Assembly: GCF_025148785.1 (NCBI RefSeq)
Contig: NZ_CP102271.1
Coordinates: 1,211,569 to 1,275,568, forward strand
Length of the DNA: 64,000 bases
Reading direction: 5' to 3'
DNA from: Catenibacterium mitsuokai
Lineage (GTDB): Bacteria > Bacillota_I > Bacilli_A > Erysipelotrichales > Coprobacillaceae
Below the pieces are notes generated by a model. It searched no databases, had not been told where the DNA came from, and saw nothing but the letters and a program-made list of their open reading frames with translations. A program made the position numbers and the translations under genes. Shown here in pieces: positions 46,842 through 54,910 of this stretch (the first letter of the stretch is position 1; every line of letters begins with the position of its first letter).

Positions 46842-47566
46842 AATTAACGGCTCAACAAATTTATGACAAACTTATAAATGAGGATAAAATTAAGACGGTG
46901 AAAGGACAAATTCGCTTTCACTTGGGCGATGTTAGTATTATCGTAAAAAGGAAAGATGTTGTCGGAAATATCCTTCAAGAATGGCTTGAAGGATGGCTTG
47001 CTGCAAGAAACATAGAGTTTGACCCAAATCCAAACACTCAAATGCCACCAGATGTTTATTTGAACCCGGAAAATCACACAGAAAATCTTCTTGAAATAAA
47101 AGCGTTCAATAGAGAGTCAAGTCCTGCTTTTGATATTGCGGATTTTAAGGCTTTTGTAAACGAACTCATTGAAAAGCCATATCATATCGACACGGATTTT
47201 CTTATTTTTGGATATGTTATGGATGAAGAAACTGGAGATGTAATAGTAAAAGACCTTTGGCTCAAAAAGATATGGGAAATCACAAAAACAATGGATAATT
47301 GGCCTATTACTGTTCAATATAAAAACGGAATTTTACAAAAAATGAGACCGGGTAACTGGTACACTACAAGAGGAAACGCTCACGTTTTTGAGTCGATGAC
47401 CGATTATCTGTCCGCCTTTGAGGAAACGGTATACCAGAACCCTGAAACAAGAACGCAGGGTGCACAATGGAAAAACAGATTTAAAAGAAGTTATAAAAAC
47501 CACTATGGAGTAGATATTGATTTCCCCAAATGGGATGATATTAAAGGAAAATACGGCAGAAATTAA
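46838..47566 (+). CDS. Type II restriction endonuclease, NgoBV-like PD-(D/E)XK
   Basis: A 242-residue protein whose sequence resembles the NgoBV/NlaIV restriction enzyme family (GGNNCC cutters). A PD-(D/E)XK site is visible as PPDVYL followed 16 residues later by LLEIKAF (residues about 69-90). It starts within the methylase stop (ATGA), so it is translated after it. A terminator follows. Together with the methylase it forms a selfish addiction and defence module. The family call is from memory of the motifs, the nuclease class is more certain. Confidence 0.75.
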   Translation: MKLTAQQIYDKLINEDKIKTVKGQIRFHLGDVSIIVKRKDVVGNILQEWLEGWLAARNIEFDPNPNTQMPPDVYLNPENHTENLLEIKAFNRESSPAFDIADFKAFVNELIEKPYHIDTDFLIFGYVMDEETGDVIVKDLWLKKIWEITKTMDNWPITVQYKNGILQKMRPGNWYTTRGNAHVFESMTDYLSAFEETVYQNPETRTQGAQWKNRFKRSYKNHYGVDIDFPKWDDIKGKYGRN

Positions 47567-47587
47567 ATCTATACATATATGGCGAAA

Positions 47588-47613
47588 AGCACCGTAGCAA
47601 TACGGTGTTTTTT
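47588..47613 (+). terminator. Terminator of the restriction-modification operon
   Basis: CACCGTA (47590-47596) and TACGGTG (47601-47607) with a GCAA loop precede T6. The rest of the 224-base gap up to 47,790 shows only the AAGGAGA of the next gene. Confidence 0.85.
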
Positions 47614-47790
47614 GTTACCCTAAAACCTAAAATCCCATACATAACCACGGGTTAGTACAAAGACCTTGTGTTTCTTTTGAAAGGCTTAAAACGAGGATTT
47701 CCCTTGATTTACGCTCCGAAAAGCAACACAAACAAGGCTGATGTATCAATCTGTGGTTTTTATATTTTCAGACGAAAAGGAGAACAAAAA

Positions 47791-48816
47791 ATGATGAAAC
47801 AAATTGAAAATGAAATTAATTTCAGCGTACCTCTTGAAATTATCAAGGCAAGTGAAATCGAGCCGAAAGAAGTAAAATGGCTGTGGTATCCGTATATTCC
47901 GTTTGGCAAGGTTACGCTGTTGCAGGGAGATCCGGGCGATGGAAAAAGCAAGTTAATGCTTTCCATTGCCGCCCTGCTCTCAAAGGGCGAACCTCTCCCT
48001 TTTATCGAAACGGAAGAAAACGAGCCTATGACTATCATTTATCAGACAACGGAAGATGACGCAGACGATACCGTAGTACCCCGTTTCAATTCTGCCAAAG
48101 GGAACGGAGAAAATCTAATCTTCATTAAGGAAGATGAAAAGACTTTATCTTTTGGGGATAACCGTATTCGTGAAGCGATTGAAAGGTATAACGCAAAACT
48201 TTTAATCCTTGACCCGTTGAGTTCCTATATCGGAGAGAACTGCTCTATGAACAATGCCAACGAAACAAGAGCCGAGTTTAATCATCTGATAGCGGTTGCG
48301 AAAGATACGGGTTGTGCGATTGTCATTATCGCTCATATGAACAAGATGAAAGATAATAATCCACTCTACCGCACCAACGGCTCGATTGACATTGCAGGTG
48401 CTGCAAGAAGCATTCTTGCAATCACACGCACACCGAACAAGGAAGCACCTGCGGAAAGATATTTGGTGCAAGTGAAATCAAATCTCGCACCAACAGGTTC
48501 GGCAATTCTTTTTGAGGTTGCCGAGAAAGGTGTGGACTTCATTTCCGAAATGGAGATGACAGCCGAAGAAGCGTTTTTATCTCTTGCTCCACAAATGGGC
48601 AGACCGAATGAAAAAGAGATGAAAGCAAAATCATTTCTCATTGAAATGTTGCAGGGCGGAGAAATGCTTTCTTCGGATTGTGAAGAAAAACTTGAAGCCG
48701 CAGGGTTTAAGAAATCGACTATCAAAAAGGCAAAGAAAAACGCAGGAGTTATCTCCAAGAAGAAAGGTTTTCTCTGGTATTGGTCTTTGCCGATGGGCGA
48801 TATACCGAGAGAATAA
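47791..48816 (+). CDS. RecA-fold AAA ATPase (RepA helicase-like), in tnpY position
   Basis: A 341-residue ATPase with Walker A GDPGDGKSK (residues about 45-53), a Walker B at LLILDPLSSY and the VIIAHMNK segment of RepA/DnaB-type hexameric helicases. The C terminus has a winged-helix-like part (KSTIKKAKKNAGV). ATG 47791 lies seven bases past AAGGAGA. It may unwind or replicate the excised circle, or act in mobilisation. In Tn4451 the place between cargo and tnpZ belongs to tnpY; equivalence is not shown. Confidence 0.75.
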   Translation: MMKQIENEINFSVPLEIIKASEIEPKEVKWLWYPYIPFGKVTLLQGDPGDGKSKLMLSIAALLSKGEPLPFIETEENEPMTIIYQTTEDDADDTVVPRFNSAKGNGENLIFIKEDEKTLSFGDNRIREAIERYNAKLLILDPLSSYIGENCSMNNANETRAEFNHLIAVAKDTGCAIVIIAHMNKMKDNNPLYRTNGSIDIAGAARSILAITRTPNKEAPAERYLVQVKSNLAPTGSAILFEVAEKGVDFISEMEMTAEEAFLSLAPQMGRPNEKEMKAKSFLIEMLQGGEMLSSDCEEKLEAAGFKKSTIKKAKKNAGVISKKKGFLWYWSLPMGDIPRE

Positions 48817-48820
48817 AAAC

Positions 48821-48853
48821 AGATTGTCTGACGGTGGGACAGTCTATTTTTGT
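48821..48853 (+). terminator. Probable terminator
   Basis: AGATTGTC pairs with GACAGTCT (one mismatch) across a loop and is followed by ATTTTTG. Confidence 0.6.
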
Positions 48854-48907
48854 GATTGAGGTATCAAAGGAGGTCAAGGGGGAACACCCTTGCCCACGAC
48901 ATCTTTG

Positions 48908-48964
48908 CAGACGAAGTCTGAAAGTGTCATAGTGGGTTACACACATTCAAAGAATGTTGTGTAA
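48908..48964 (+). other. Candidate oriT of the MobV relaxase
   Basis: Directly before the relaxase gene lie CAGAC-GAA-GTCTG (48908-48920) and a larger dyad, TTACACACATTC (48937-48948) with GAATGTTGTGTAA (48952-48964). MobV (pMV158-type) relaxases nick at inverted repeats just upstream of mob, and the AGTG-GTTACAC context resembles such RSA sites. No nick site can be assigned. Confidence 0.5.
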
Positions 48965-48996
48965 TGGCTTCGCCCTACCGAGAAAGGAGAACGAAA

Positions 48997-50262
48997 ATGG
49001 CGAAAGAAAACAAGGCGGATATGAGTTGTGCAAGGGTAAAAAAGTATTCCGCTTCTGATGTGAGCAAGGCGGAAAGGCATAACGAACGCAAAAATGAAAC
49101 CTACGAAAATATGAATGTCATTGAGGAGCGCATACCTTTTAATGTGCATTTCAAAAAGCCTTTTGCTCCGACCTATATGGAACAGTTGAAGCAGATGGAA
49201 ACCGACGGTCTGGTATCGCTTCGTGGATTGAGAAAAGACGCAACACTCTTTAATGAGATTGTGATTGATGTGAATACGATGTACTTCGAGCGTAACGGTG
49301 GCTATGAGTATGCAAAGCAGTTTTATGAAGAAGCCTATCATTTCATCGAGAAAAAATTCGGTGCTGACAATATCATATCGGCTGTAATGCACGCTGACGA
49401 AATCAATGTAGCTGCGACCGAAGAACTCGGAAAAGAGGTTTACCATTATCATCTGCACGCTATGGTATTGCCCGTAGTCGAAAAAGAAATCTTATGGAGC
49501 AAGCGTTGCAAAGATGAAAAACTGCGAGGAACGGTTAAGGAAGTGGTCAATCAGATAAGCCATTCAAAGAAGTGGAAATCGGATATTCCGCTAACCGATG
49601 AAAAAGGCAATCCGTTATTGCGAAAGAACGGAAAACCAATGTTCCGAGCCTCATACAGCATACTTCAAGATGAGTTGTTCAATTATATGACCGAGCAGGG
49701 CTTTAAGGGCTTTCAGCGTGGTGAATACGGAAGTACCGCCGAACATTTAACCTCTTTGCAATATCAAATAAAGCAGGACAAGGAACGCTTGGAGGAACTG
49801 CAACAGCGTATTCAGAAAGAGCAAGTGAAATATGAGCCTGTCCGTCATATCTCGAAGACCTTAAACGAGATTGACGGTATGGGACAGAAAACATTTACAG
49901 GCAAGATGGCAATATCCAAAGAGGACTACTCACAACTGACTGCACTTGCCAAAGAGGGCATTACAAGTCGTGCCGAAATCAAGTCATTAGAGCAAAATGC
50001 AAATTATTACAGGCAGAAGTATTTTGACAGTGCAAACGCACTTGAAAGAATGAAAACCAAATACAACGAGCTGAAAGAAAAATGCAGACCGTTTCTTGAA
50101 GCATTGGAACACTTCCCCGAAGTTGCCAAACTTTTCACCGAAAAAGTAAGGCAACTTTTTTCTTTTAATGAAGAACAACAACGAGCCGAAAAAGAAGCAA
50201 GGGAAAAAGAAAGACAAGAGCGTATCAAGGCACGAAGAAATAAGCGTGATATGGAAAGATAA
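48997..50262 (+). CDS. MobV/Pre-type relaxase (TnpZ equivalent)
   Basis: This plasmid recombination/mobilisation enzyme has 421 residues. The Mob_Pre domain carries DVNTMYFERNGGYEYAKQFYEE and the histidine motif HYHLHAMVLPV (residues about 148-158), which binds metal for strand nicking. A long coiled coil closes the protein. ATG 48997 follows GAAAGGAG. It should nick the adjacent oriT so that a co-resident conjugation system can transfer the transposon circle. Confidence 0.85.
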   Translation: MAKENKADMSCARVKKYSASDVSKAERHNERKNETYENMNVIEERIPFNVHFKKPFAPTYMEQLKQMETDGLVSLRGLRKDATLFNEIVIDVNTMYFERNGGYEYAKQFYEEAYHFIEKKFGADNIISAVMHADEINVAATEELGKEVYHYHLHAMVLPVVEKEILWSKRCKDEKLRGTVKEVVNQISHSKKWKSDIPLTDEKGNPLLRKNGKPMFRASYSILQDELFNYMTEQGFKGFQRGEYGSTAEHLTSLQYQIKQDKERLEELQQRIQKEQVKYEPVRHISKTLNEIDGMGQKTFTGKMAISKEDYSQLTALAKEGITSRAEIKSLEQNANYYRQKYFDSANALERMKTKYNELKEKCRPFLEALEHFPEVAKLFTEKVRQLFSFNEEQQRAEKEAREKERQERIKARRNKRDMER

Positions 50263-50298
50263 TCACTTCGACTACACTCCCGACTTAATGACTTCTTG
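50263..50298 (-). repeat. Right copy of the 36-bp imperfect inverted repeat
   Basis: It begins at the stop of the relaxase gene and is the reverse complement of 45,215-45,250 at 33 of 36 positions. Confidence 0.8.
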
Positions 50299-50330
50299 GA
50301 TTGTTGGGAATGTATTTTCGGGCAGTAATC

Positions 50331-50361
50331 GGGACACTTGGCAAACGAGTGTCCCATATTT
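50331..50361 (+). terminator. Terminator after the relaxase gene
   Basis: GGGACACT (50331-50338) pairs with AGTGTCCC (50348-50355) and precedes ATATTTTTT. Confidence 0.85.
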
Positions 50362-50387
50362 TTTGAAAGGAAAGGAAGTGAAACAAT

Positions 50388-50576
50388 ATGGAAAACAAAA
50401 ATTCAAGTTATTCGGTGCAAATTGGAAAGACCACTTTTATTGTGTGCGTGAAGCAGTCGGAAACCGCTAAAAAGCCGATAGAAAAGGTATTTAAGGATAT
50501 ATGCAGACACGAGGTTCAGGAAGATTTCTTTTCAGCCGGTTTGTTAAGTTTAGAAAAATTAAAGAAATCATCTTGA
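50388..50576 (+). CDS. tnpW: Transposon protein TnpW
   Basis: A 62-residue protein with the TnpW pattern (YSVQIGKTTFIVCVKQSETAKKP...EKLKKSS). It stands at the right end of the element as in Tn4451. AAAGGAAG precedes the ATG. Its stop overlaps the TTGACA that becomes the -35 of the circle promoter. Function is unknown. Confidence 0.85.
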   Translation: MENKNSSYSVQIGKTTFIVCVKQSETAKKPIEKVFKDICRHEVQEDFFSAGLLSLEKLKKSS

Positions 50577-50578
50577 CA
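50573..50578 (+). promoter_or_regulatory. Half promoter (-35 TTGACA) at the right end of the transposon
   Basis: A consensus -35 lies 11 bases from the right GAGGG and points outward. In the integrated state, 17 bp downstream is host sequence (TACGAA-like), a poor -10. In the circle it is joined to TATACT with a 17-bp spacer. Confidence 0.75.
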
Positions 50579-50589
50579 AATTCGTTCCC

Positions 50590-50594
50590 GAGGG
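50590..50594 (+). repeat. Right crossover repeat GAGGG of the Tn4451-like element
   Basis: This copy matches 42,658-42,662 and is followed at once by helicase codons (GGT ACG AAC TAC CGT). Confidence 0.75.
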
Positions 50595-52203
50595 TACGAA
50601 CTACCGTGCTAAGACGAGATTTGCAAAATTTTATAACCTGCCAGAGCTTATGCAGATGTTCCGAGAGGTTGCGGACATTCAAACCGCCGATATGTTGAAG
50701 CTCCCCGTTCCAAAGGTCAATTACCACAATATCAAGACCAAGCCGAGCGAGATACAGACAGAAATGGTCGCCAACCTTGCCAAGCGAGCCGAGAAAGTCC
50801 GTGCCAGAGCTGTTGAGCCGAACATCGACAATATGCTCAAAATCACGAATGACGGGCGAAAACTTGCACTCGACCAGAGAATGATTGACCCGATGCTGCC
50901 CGATGACCCCGACAACAAGGTCAATGCCTGCGTGGATAATGTCTATCGTATCTTGGAGGAACACGCCGACACGAAAGCAACGCAGCTTGTGTTCTGCGAC
51001 CTCTCCACTCCGAAAAATGACGGCAGCTTTAATATTTATGATGATATTCGGGGGAAGCTCACCGAGCGAGGTATTCCTGCCGAACAGGTACGATTTATCC
51101 ACGAAGCGACCACGGACGCACAGAAAAAGGAGCTGTTTGCAAAGGTACGAAGCGGCGAAGTCCGTGTGTTACTCGGCTCTACCCCGAAAATGGGAGCAGG
51201 CACAAATGTCCAAGACCGCCTTATCGCCATTCACAATTTGGATTGTCCGTGGCGACCCTCTGACCTTGAACAAAGACAGGGGCGTATCGAAAGGCAAGGC
51301 AATATGTTCCTAGAGGTTGAGGTTTACCGCTATGTTACAGAGCAGACCTTTGACGCATATCTCTATCAGTTAGTGGAGAGCAAGCAGAAATTTATCAGCC
51401 AGATAATGACGAGCAAAAGCCCTGTCCGTTCTGCCGAAGATGTGGACGAGGTTGCTTTATCCTTTGCAGAGGTTAAAATGCTTGCCACAGGCGATGAGCG
51501 TTTCAAGGAAAAAATGGACTTGGATATACAGGTATCGAAGCTCCGAGTGCTGAAACAGAGCTATCTGTCCGAGCATTACGACCTTGAGGACAGAATCTTA
51601 CAGCAATTCCCAAAGCTGATTAAGGAGTATGAGGAACGCATTACAGGCTATGAAGCAGATACCGCACTTGCTGAACAGCACAAGCCGCAGGGCGAGGATA
51701 AGTTCTGCCCGATGACCTTGCAGGGCGTGACCTACACCGAAAAAGCCGATGCAGGACAAATGCTGCTTGCTATTTGTAAGGAGCATCCGCTGTCACAGCC
51801 GACTGAAATCGGCAGCTACCGTGGCTTTCAGTTGGAGGTTTATTATGACACAATCAATTCCCATTATTGCTTAAACCTCTGCGGAAAGTGCAGGCATAAG
51901 GTTGAGTTAGGCTCTGATGCTCTCGGAAATCTGACCCGAATTGAGAATGAGTTGTCAAAGCTCCCTGTCAAACTTGAAGCCGCAAAGACCAGAAAGGAGG
52001 AAACTGTCGCACAGCTTGAAAACGCAAAGGTTGAGGTGGAAAAGCCATTCGCCTTTGAGGAGGAGCTGAAAGAGAAAACCGACAGGCTGAACGCCCTTAA
52101 CATCGAGCTGAATCTGGACGAAAAAGACCCCTCTGCCATTGATACCGAGCCAGAACAGGGCGACGAGCCGCCCGAAAGAAAAAATAAGAATTTGGAACGG
52201 TAA
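50590..52203 (+). pseudogene. Methylase-helicase, C-terminal part (after transposon)
   Basis: This is the remainder of the interrupted gene. It opens with EGTNYRAKTRFAKF, continues through the helicase C-terminal domain with LLGSTPKMGAGTNVQDRL and motif VI (RQGRIERQGN), and ends in a charged coiled coil. In the integrated state it lacks a proper start; an internal ATG at 50,650 has no good ribosome site. Excision of the transposon would fuse it in frame to the middle part. Confidence 0.85.
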
Positions 52204-52217
52204 CACCGTTTGCACAT

Positions 52218-52246
52218 TTGTATTGTGGAAATCTGGGCATTATAAT
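52218..52246 (+). promoter_or_regulatory. Promoter after the helicase gene
   Basis: TTGTAT (52218-52223), 17 bp and TATAAT (52241-52246) precede the gene at 52,281. Confidence 0.65.
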
Positions 52247-52280
52247 AGGTGTAGATTAGCAAACAGCGGAGGTGGTAAAG

Positions 52281-52610
52281 GTGTCTGGCGAGTTCAGATT
52301 TGAAACATTTGTAGATGTCCACAGCAATATTTTTAATGAGTATCTCAGCTCTGTCATAGCGAAGCTCCCGAAAGAAAACGAGGAATACCGTGCCGTACAA
52401 GTCAAAATCAAGAAATTGTATGAAAAATATCCAAAGGTGTTCGGCGTGTTTGATATGGAGAAATCTGCGGAGCTGACCGAGGAAGAATGTGCGGCTCTCA
52501 TTGAGGTAATGGAGCTGAAAAACAAGCTCACAGACTTGGAAATGCAGTCCGTCTATTTTCGTGGTTGCTATGATAGTGTAGGGTATCTCAAAAAAGCAGG
52601 AATTTTATAA
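52281..52610 (+). CDS. Small conserved ICE protein, hypothetical
   Basis: A 109-residue acidic helical protein. GTG 52281 is used because GGAGG lies eight bases upstream; an earlier GTG overlaps that site. It has its own promoter just after the helicase gene. No domain is recognised. The gene is part of the ICE backbone by composition. Confidence 0.6.
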   Translation: MSGEFRFETFVDVHSNIFNEYLSSVIAKLPKENEEYRAVQVKIKKLYEKYPKVFGVFDMEKSAELTEEECAALIEVMELKNKLTDLEMQSVYFRGCYDSVGYLKKAGIL

Positions 52611-52658
52611 CGGACTGACCGAAGAAAAAGGCGGCGTTGGCGTGAAGCTGATGCCGTC

Positions 52659-52675
52659 TTTTACATAGCCGAGAG
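52659..52675 (+). repeat. 17-bp direct repeat, left copy
   Basis: TTTTACATAGCCGAGAG occurs here and at 53,480-53,496, exactly 821 bp apart, around one AT-rich gene. The right copy forms the left arm of a terminator; this copy lacks the complementary arm. Confidence 0.85.
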
Positions 52676-52753
52676 GTGGAAAATAATATGTCTTTGTGGT
52701 ATAATTGGTGACACGAAAAAATCTAAATTAAAAGAAATGAGGTAATAAAATAG

Positions 52754-53467
52754 ATGAGCTTTAAAGAATGGTTTGATACAAATTGGTATTCAAACTGCTT
52801 TACTATGATAACCGTTGTGTTATCGGGAATAGTATCATTGATAATTTCAGCAGTTTATTATCATAAAGGCAATAGGAACAACTTAAAAATGTCAGTTATC
52901 TATCCAATAGTTAGATTGCTAAAAGACGGATATACTCGGCAAAATTACAATTCATTATGCGAGATTTCCAAGGAGTATAGTACACGATATATGAGCAAGA
53001 ATGAAGCAAAAAAATTGATGTTGCTTTTGGTTGCTTATAAAGAGGTCAGCACTTATAGTGATATTTATGTCAAAGCTGCTATATTATTTTCATATTTTGA
53101 GTACAAGCTGAAGAAAAATCAAATAGAAGTCAAGCCCGTTCCTATGGAATATGATGGAGAAATTGTTTATTATGATTATCCCCCAGACCTGCATTATTTG
53201 TCCAATGATTTAGAAAGGGCATTAAAAAATTTCGACCCCGATTGCGAGCCAGATGAATGCAAAGATGCAATAATTTCTCTTTATTCGCATTATTGCAAGG
53301 AATACTATTCTTCAAAGGAAATCGAATATTTTGATGATTATACACTTCAAGAGGTATTAGAAAAATCAAAAATTCGTGAAGAATGGGATAATAAATTCGA
53401 TGCTGTTAAAAATGCAAAAGAGCAGTTTTTGACTTTGAAAATAGCTAAGGAAATTACAACTGAATAA
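52754..53467 (+). CDS. AT-rich membrane-anchored protein of unknown function
   Basis: A 237-residue protein with one N-terminal membrane helix (residues about 14-36) and a cytosolic, acidic helical domain rich in Tyr, Lys and Glu. No known domain is recognised. Base composition is much more AT-rich than the flanking ICE genes. It has its own extended -10 promoter (TGG-TATAAT at 52697-52705) and GAGG ribosome site, and lies between 17-bp direct repeats. It looks like a recent single-gene cargo; surface exclusion or phage defence are possible roles without direct evidence. Confidence 0.7.
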   Translation: MSFKEWFDTNWYSNCFTMITVVLSGIVSLIISAVYYHKGNRNNLKMSVIYPIVRLLKDGYTRQNYNSLCEISKEYSTRYMSKNEAKKLMLLLVAYKEVSTYSDIYVKAAILFSYFEYKLKKNQIEVKPVPMEYDGEIVYYDYPPDLHYLSNDLERALKNFDPDCEPDECKDAIISLYSHYCKEYYSSKEIEYFDDYTLQEVLEKSKIREEWDNKFDAVKNAKEQFLTLKIAKEITTE

Positions 53468-53479
53468 GGTTATATACTG

Positions 53480-53529
53480 TTTTACATAGCCGAGAGATTT
53501 TCATTTAAAGGAAAATCCCTCGGCTTTTT
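53480..53529 (+). terminator. Right copy of the 17-bp repeat forming a terminator
   Basis: GCCGAGAGATTTTC (53489-53502) and GAAAATCCCTCGGC (53511-53524) pair with one mismatch and are followed by T5. The first 17 bases (53480-53496) repeat 52,659-52,675. Confidence 0.85.
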
Positions 53530-53555
53530 CCATTTTAAGGAGGTGATTTTACCAA

Positions 53556-54539
53556 TTGAGAAGCAACAGACCCTATGTTCAGCTTGACCCTGCCGTGATT
53601 GAGCAGGCACGGCAAATGGACTTGCTGACTTATTTGCAACACTATGAGCCAAGTAATCTAAGGCGTGTGGCAGGGAATGTTTACTGTACCAGAGAACACG
53701 ACAGCTTGAAGATTTCCAACGGCAAATGGTATTGGTGGTCGAGAGGTTTCGGCGGCGTTTCCGCCCTTGATTATCTCATCAAGGTCAAGGAGTATTCCTT
53801 TGTGGAAGCCGTGCAACAGCTCACAGGCGAGGTCGGTCATTGGATACCGCCGCCCCCTGCTCCAAAGAAAGACGAGCCGAAAGAGCTGTTACTACCGAAC
53901 AGATTTAAGAACTGCGACAGAGTGATACAGTACCTTTTCGGGCGTGGCATTGACTATCAGCTCATACAGGACTGCGTTGCGGACGGTACGATTTTTGAGA
54001 GTGCCGAGTACCACAACGCTGTTTTTGTTGGCAAAGACGAAAGCGGAACACCCAAGTATGCTGCCTGCCGCAGTACCCTCGGAAGCACTTTTAAGCAGGA
54101 CGCATCGGGCAGCGATAAGCGGTATTCGTTCCGACTGTTGGCGAAAGAGCCGACAGCTTCGGTGCATTTGTTTGAAGCCGCTATTGATTTATTGTCCTAT
54201 GCCACCTACCTCAAATGCGAGGGCAAGGACTACCGAAAAGAAAATCTGCTCTCTTTGTCGGGCGTGTATCAGCCCAAGAAAGAGATACAGGACAGCAAAG
54301 TGCCGATTGCTCTGACCACATTTTTGAAAGAAAATCCGCATATCAAGACCATCATTTTGCATTTGGACAATGACAAAACAGGTCGGCTTTGTACCGCTGC
54401 ATTGAAAGAACTGCTCAAAAAAGACTATGAAATCGTTGATGACCCTCCGCCTGTCGGCAAGGACTTCAACGATTTTTTATTGTCCTATTTAGGTATGGAA
54501 CAGCGAAAGACGAGCCGTGAAAGGAGTGATGCCCGTTGA
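53556..54539 (+). CDS. DUF3991/Toprim primase-like protein
   Basis: A 327-residue protein with an N-terminal DUF3991-type domain (YCTREHDSLKISNGKWYWWSRGFGG, residues about 42-70) and a C-terminal Toprim fold with the metal motif IILHLDNDKTG (about 266-276). Such proteins resemble TraC/TraP-type primases and may prime second-strand synthesis after transfer. The TTG start at 53556 lies 12 bases past AAGGAGG, which is long; no better start is seen. Confidence 0.75.
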   Translation: MRSNRPYVQLDPAVIEQARQMDLLTYLQHYEPSNLRRVAGNVYCTREHDSLKISNGKWYWWSRGFGGVSALDYLIKVKEYSFVEAVQQLTGEVGHWIPPPPAPKKDEPKELLLPNRFKNCDRVIQYLFGRGIDYQLIQDCVADGTIFESAEYHNAVFVGKDESGTPKYAACRSTLGSTFKQDASGSDKRYSFRLLAKEPTASVHLFEAAIDLLSYATYLKCEGKDYRKENLLSLSGVYQPKKEIQDSKVPIALTTFLKENPHIKTIILHLDNDKTGRLCTAALKELLKKDYEIVDDPPPVGKDFNDFLLSYLGMEQRKTSRERSDAR

Positions 54540-54613
54540 TTGTCCGCTGAATTATTTGCCCAAAAGCCAACAAACCAAATCAATTTTAAGAACGAAAGTG
54601 AGGAATTTACCCA

Positions 54614-54910
54614 ATGAAAAAGTATGATGTAACCCTGCGAGGACACTATGAAAAGACTATCTCCGTCTATGCGGACAGCCCCGAAGAAGCAAAGAAAAAG
54701 ACCGAAATCGTCCTTTTCGATACCGACCTTATCGACTTTACCGACGACGATTTTGTCTGCGGCGAAGCCGACATTACCGAGTCTTTGACGGACGGTTGCG
54801 AGGACAATGAGGACGAGGACGCCTGTCTTGAGTATGAGGATTGTTCGGAATGTCCGTACTTCTGCCCCGTATGCGGAGAATGTGTGTACGAGGACGAGTG
54901 CGAAGATTAA
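54614..54910 (+). CDS. DpnD/PcfM-like acidic protein with cysteine cluster
   Basis: A 98-residue very acidic protein. The first 60 residues resemble the DpnD/PcfM family of conjugative plasmids (YADSPEEAKKKTE). The tail carries six cysteines (CSECPYFCPVCGECVYEDEC), a likely metal site. It sits before the candidate transfer origin and mob genes. Its role in conjugation is unknown. Confidence 0.65.
   Translation: MKKYDVTLRGHYEKTISVYADSPEEAKKKTEIVLFDTDLIDFTDDDFVCGEADITESLTDGCEDNEDEDACLEYEDCSECPYFCPVCGECVYEDECED

Larger units (their letters stand above)
42658..50594. mobile_element. Tn4451/TnpX-type mobilizable transposon with restriction-modification cargo
   Basis: The 7.9-kb unit has tnpX at its left end and tnpW at its right, with tnpV, cargo, an AAA ATPase and a Mob relaxase between, the same order as Tn4451 where catP was the cargo. 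It splits the helicase gene, and one GAGGG copy after excision restores ELAPEG-TNYRAKTRF in frame. It cannot conjugate alone but should be mobilised in trans or carried by the ICE. Confidence 0.85.

Noticed and set aside
50501-50698. Frame across the right end of the transposon as a separate gene
   Set aside because: It spans the element junction and is out of frame with the helicase remainder; it is a chance frame.
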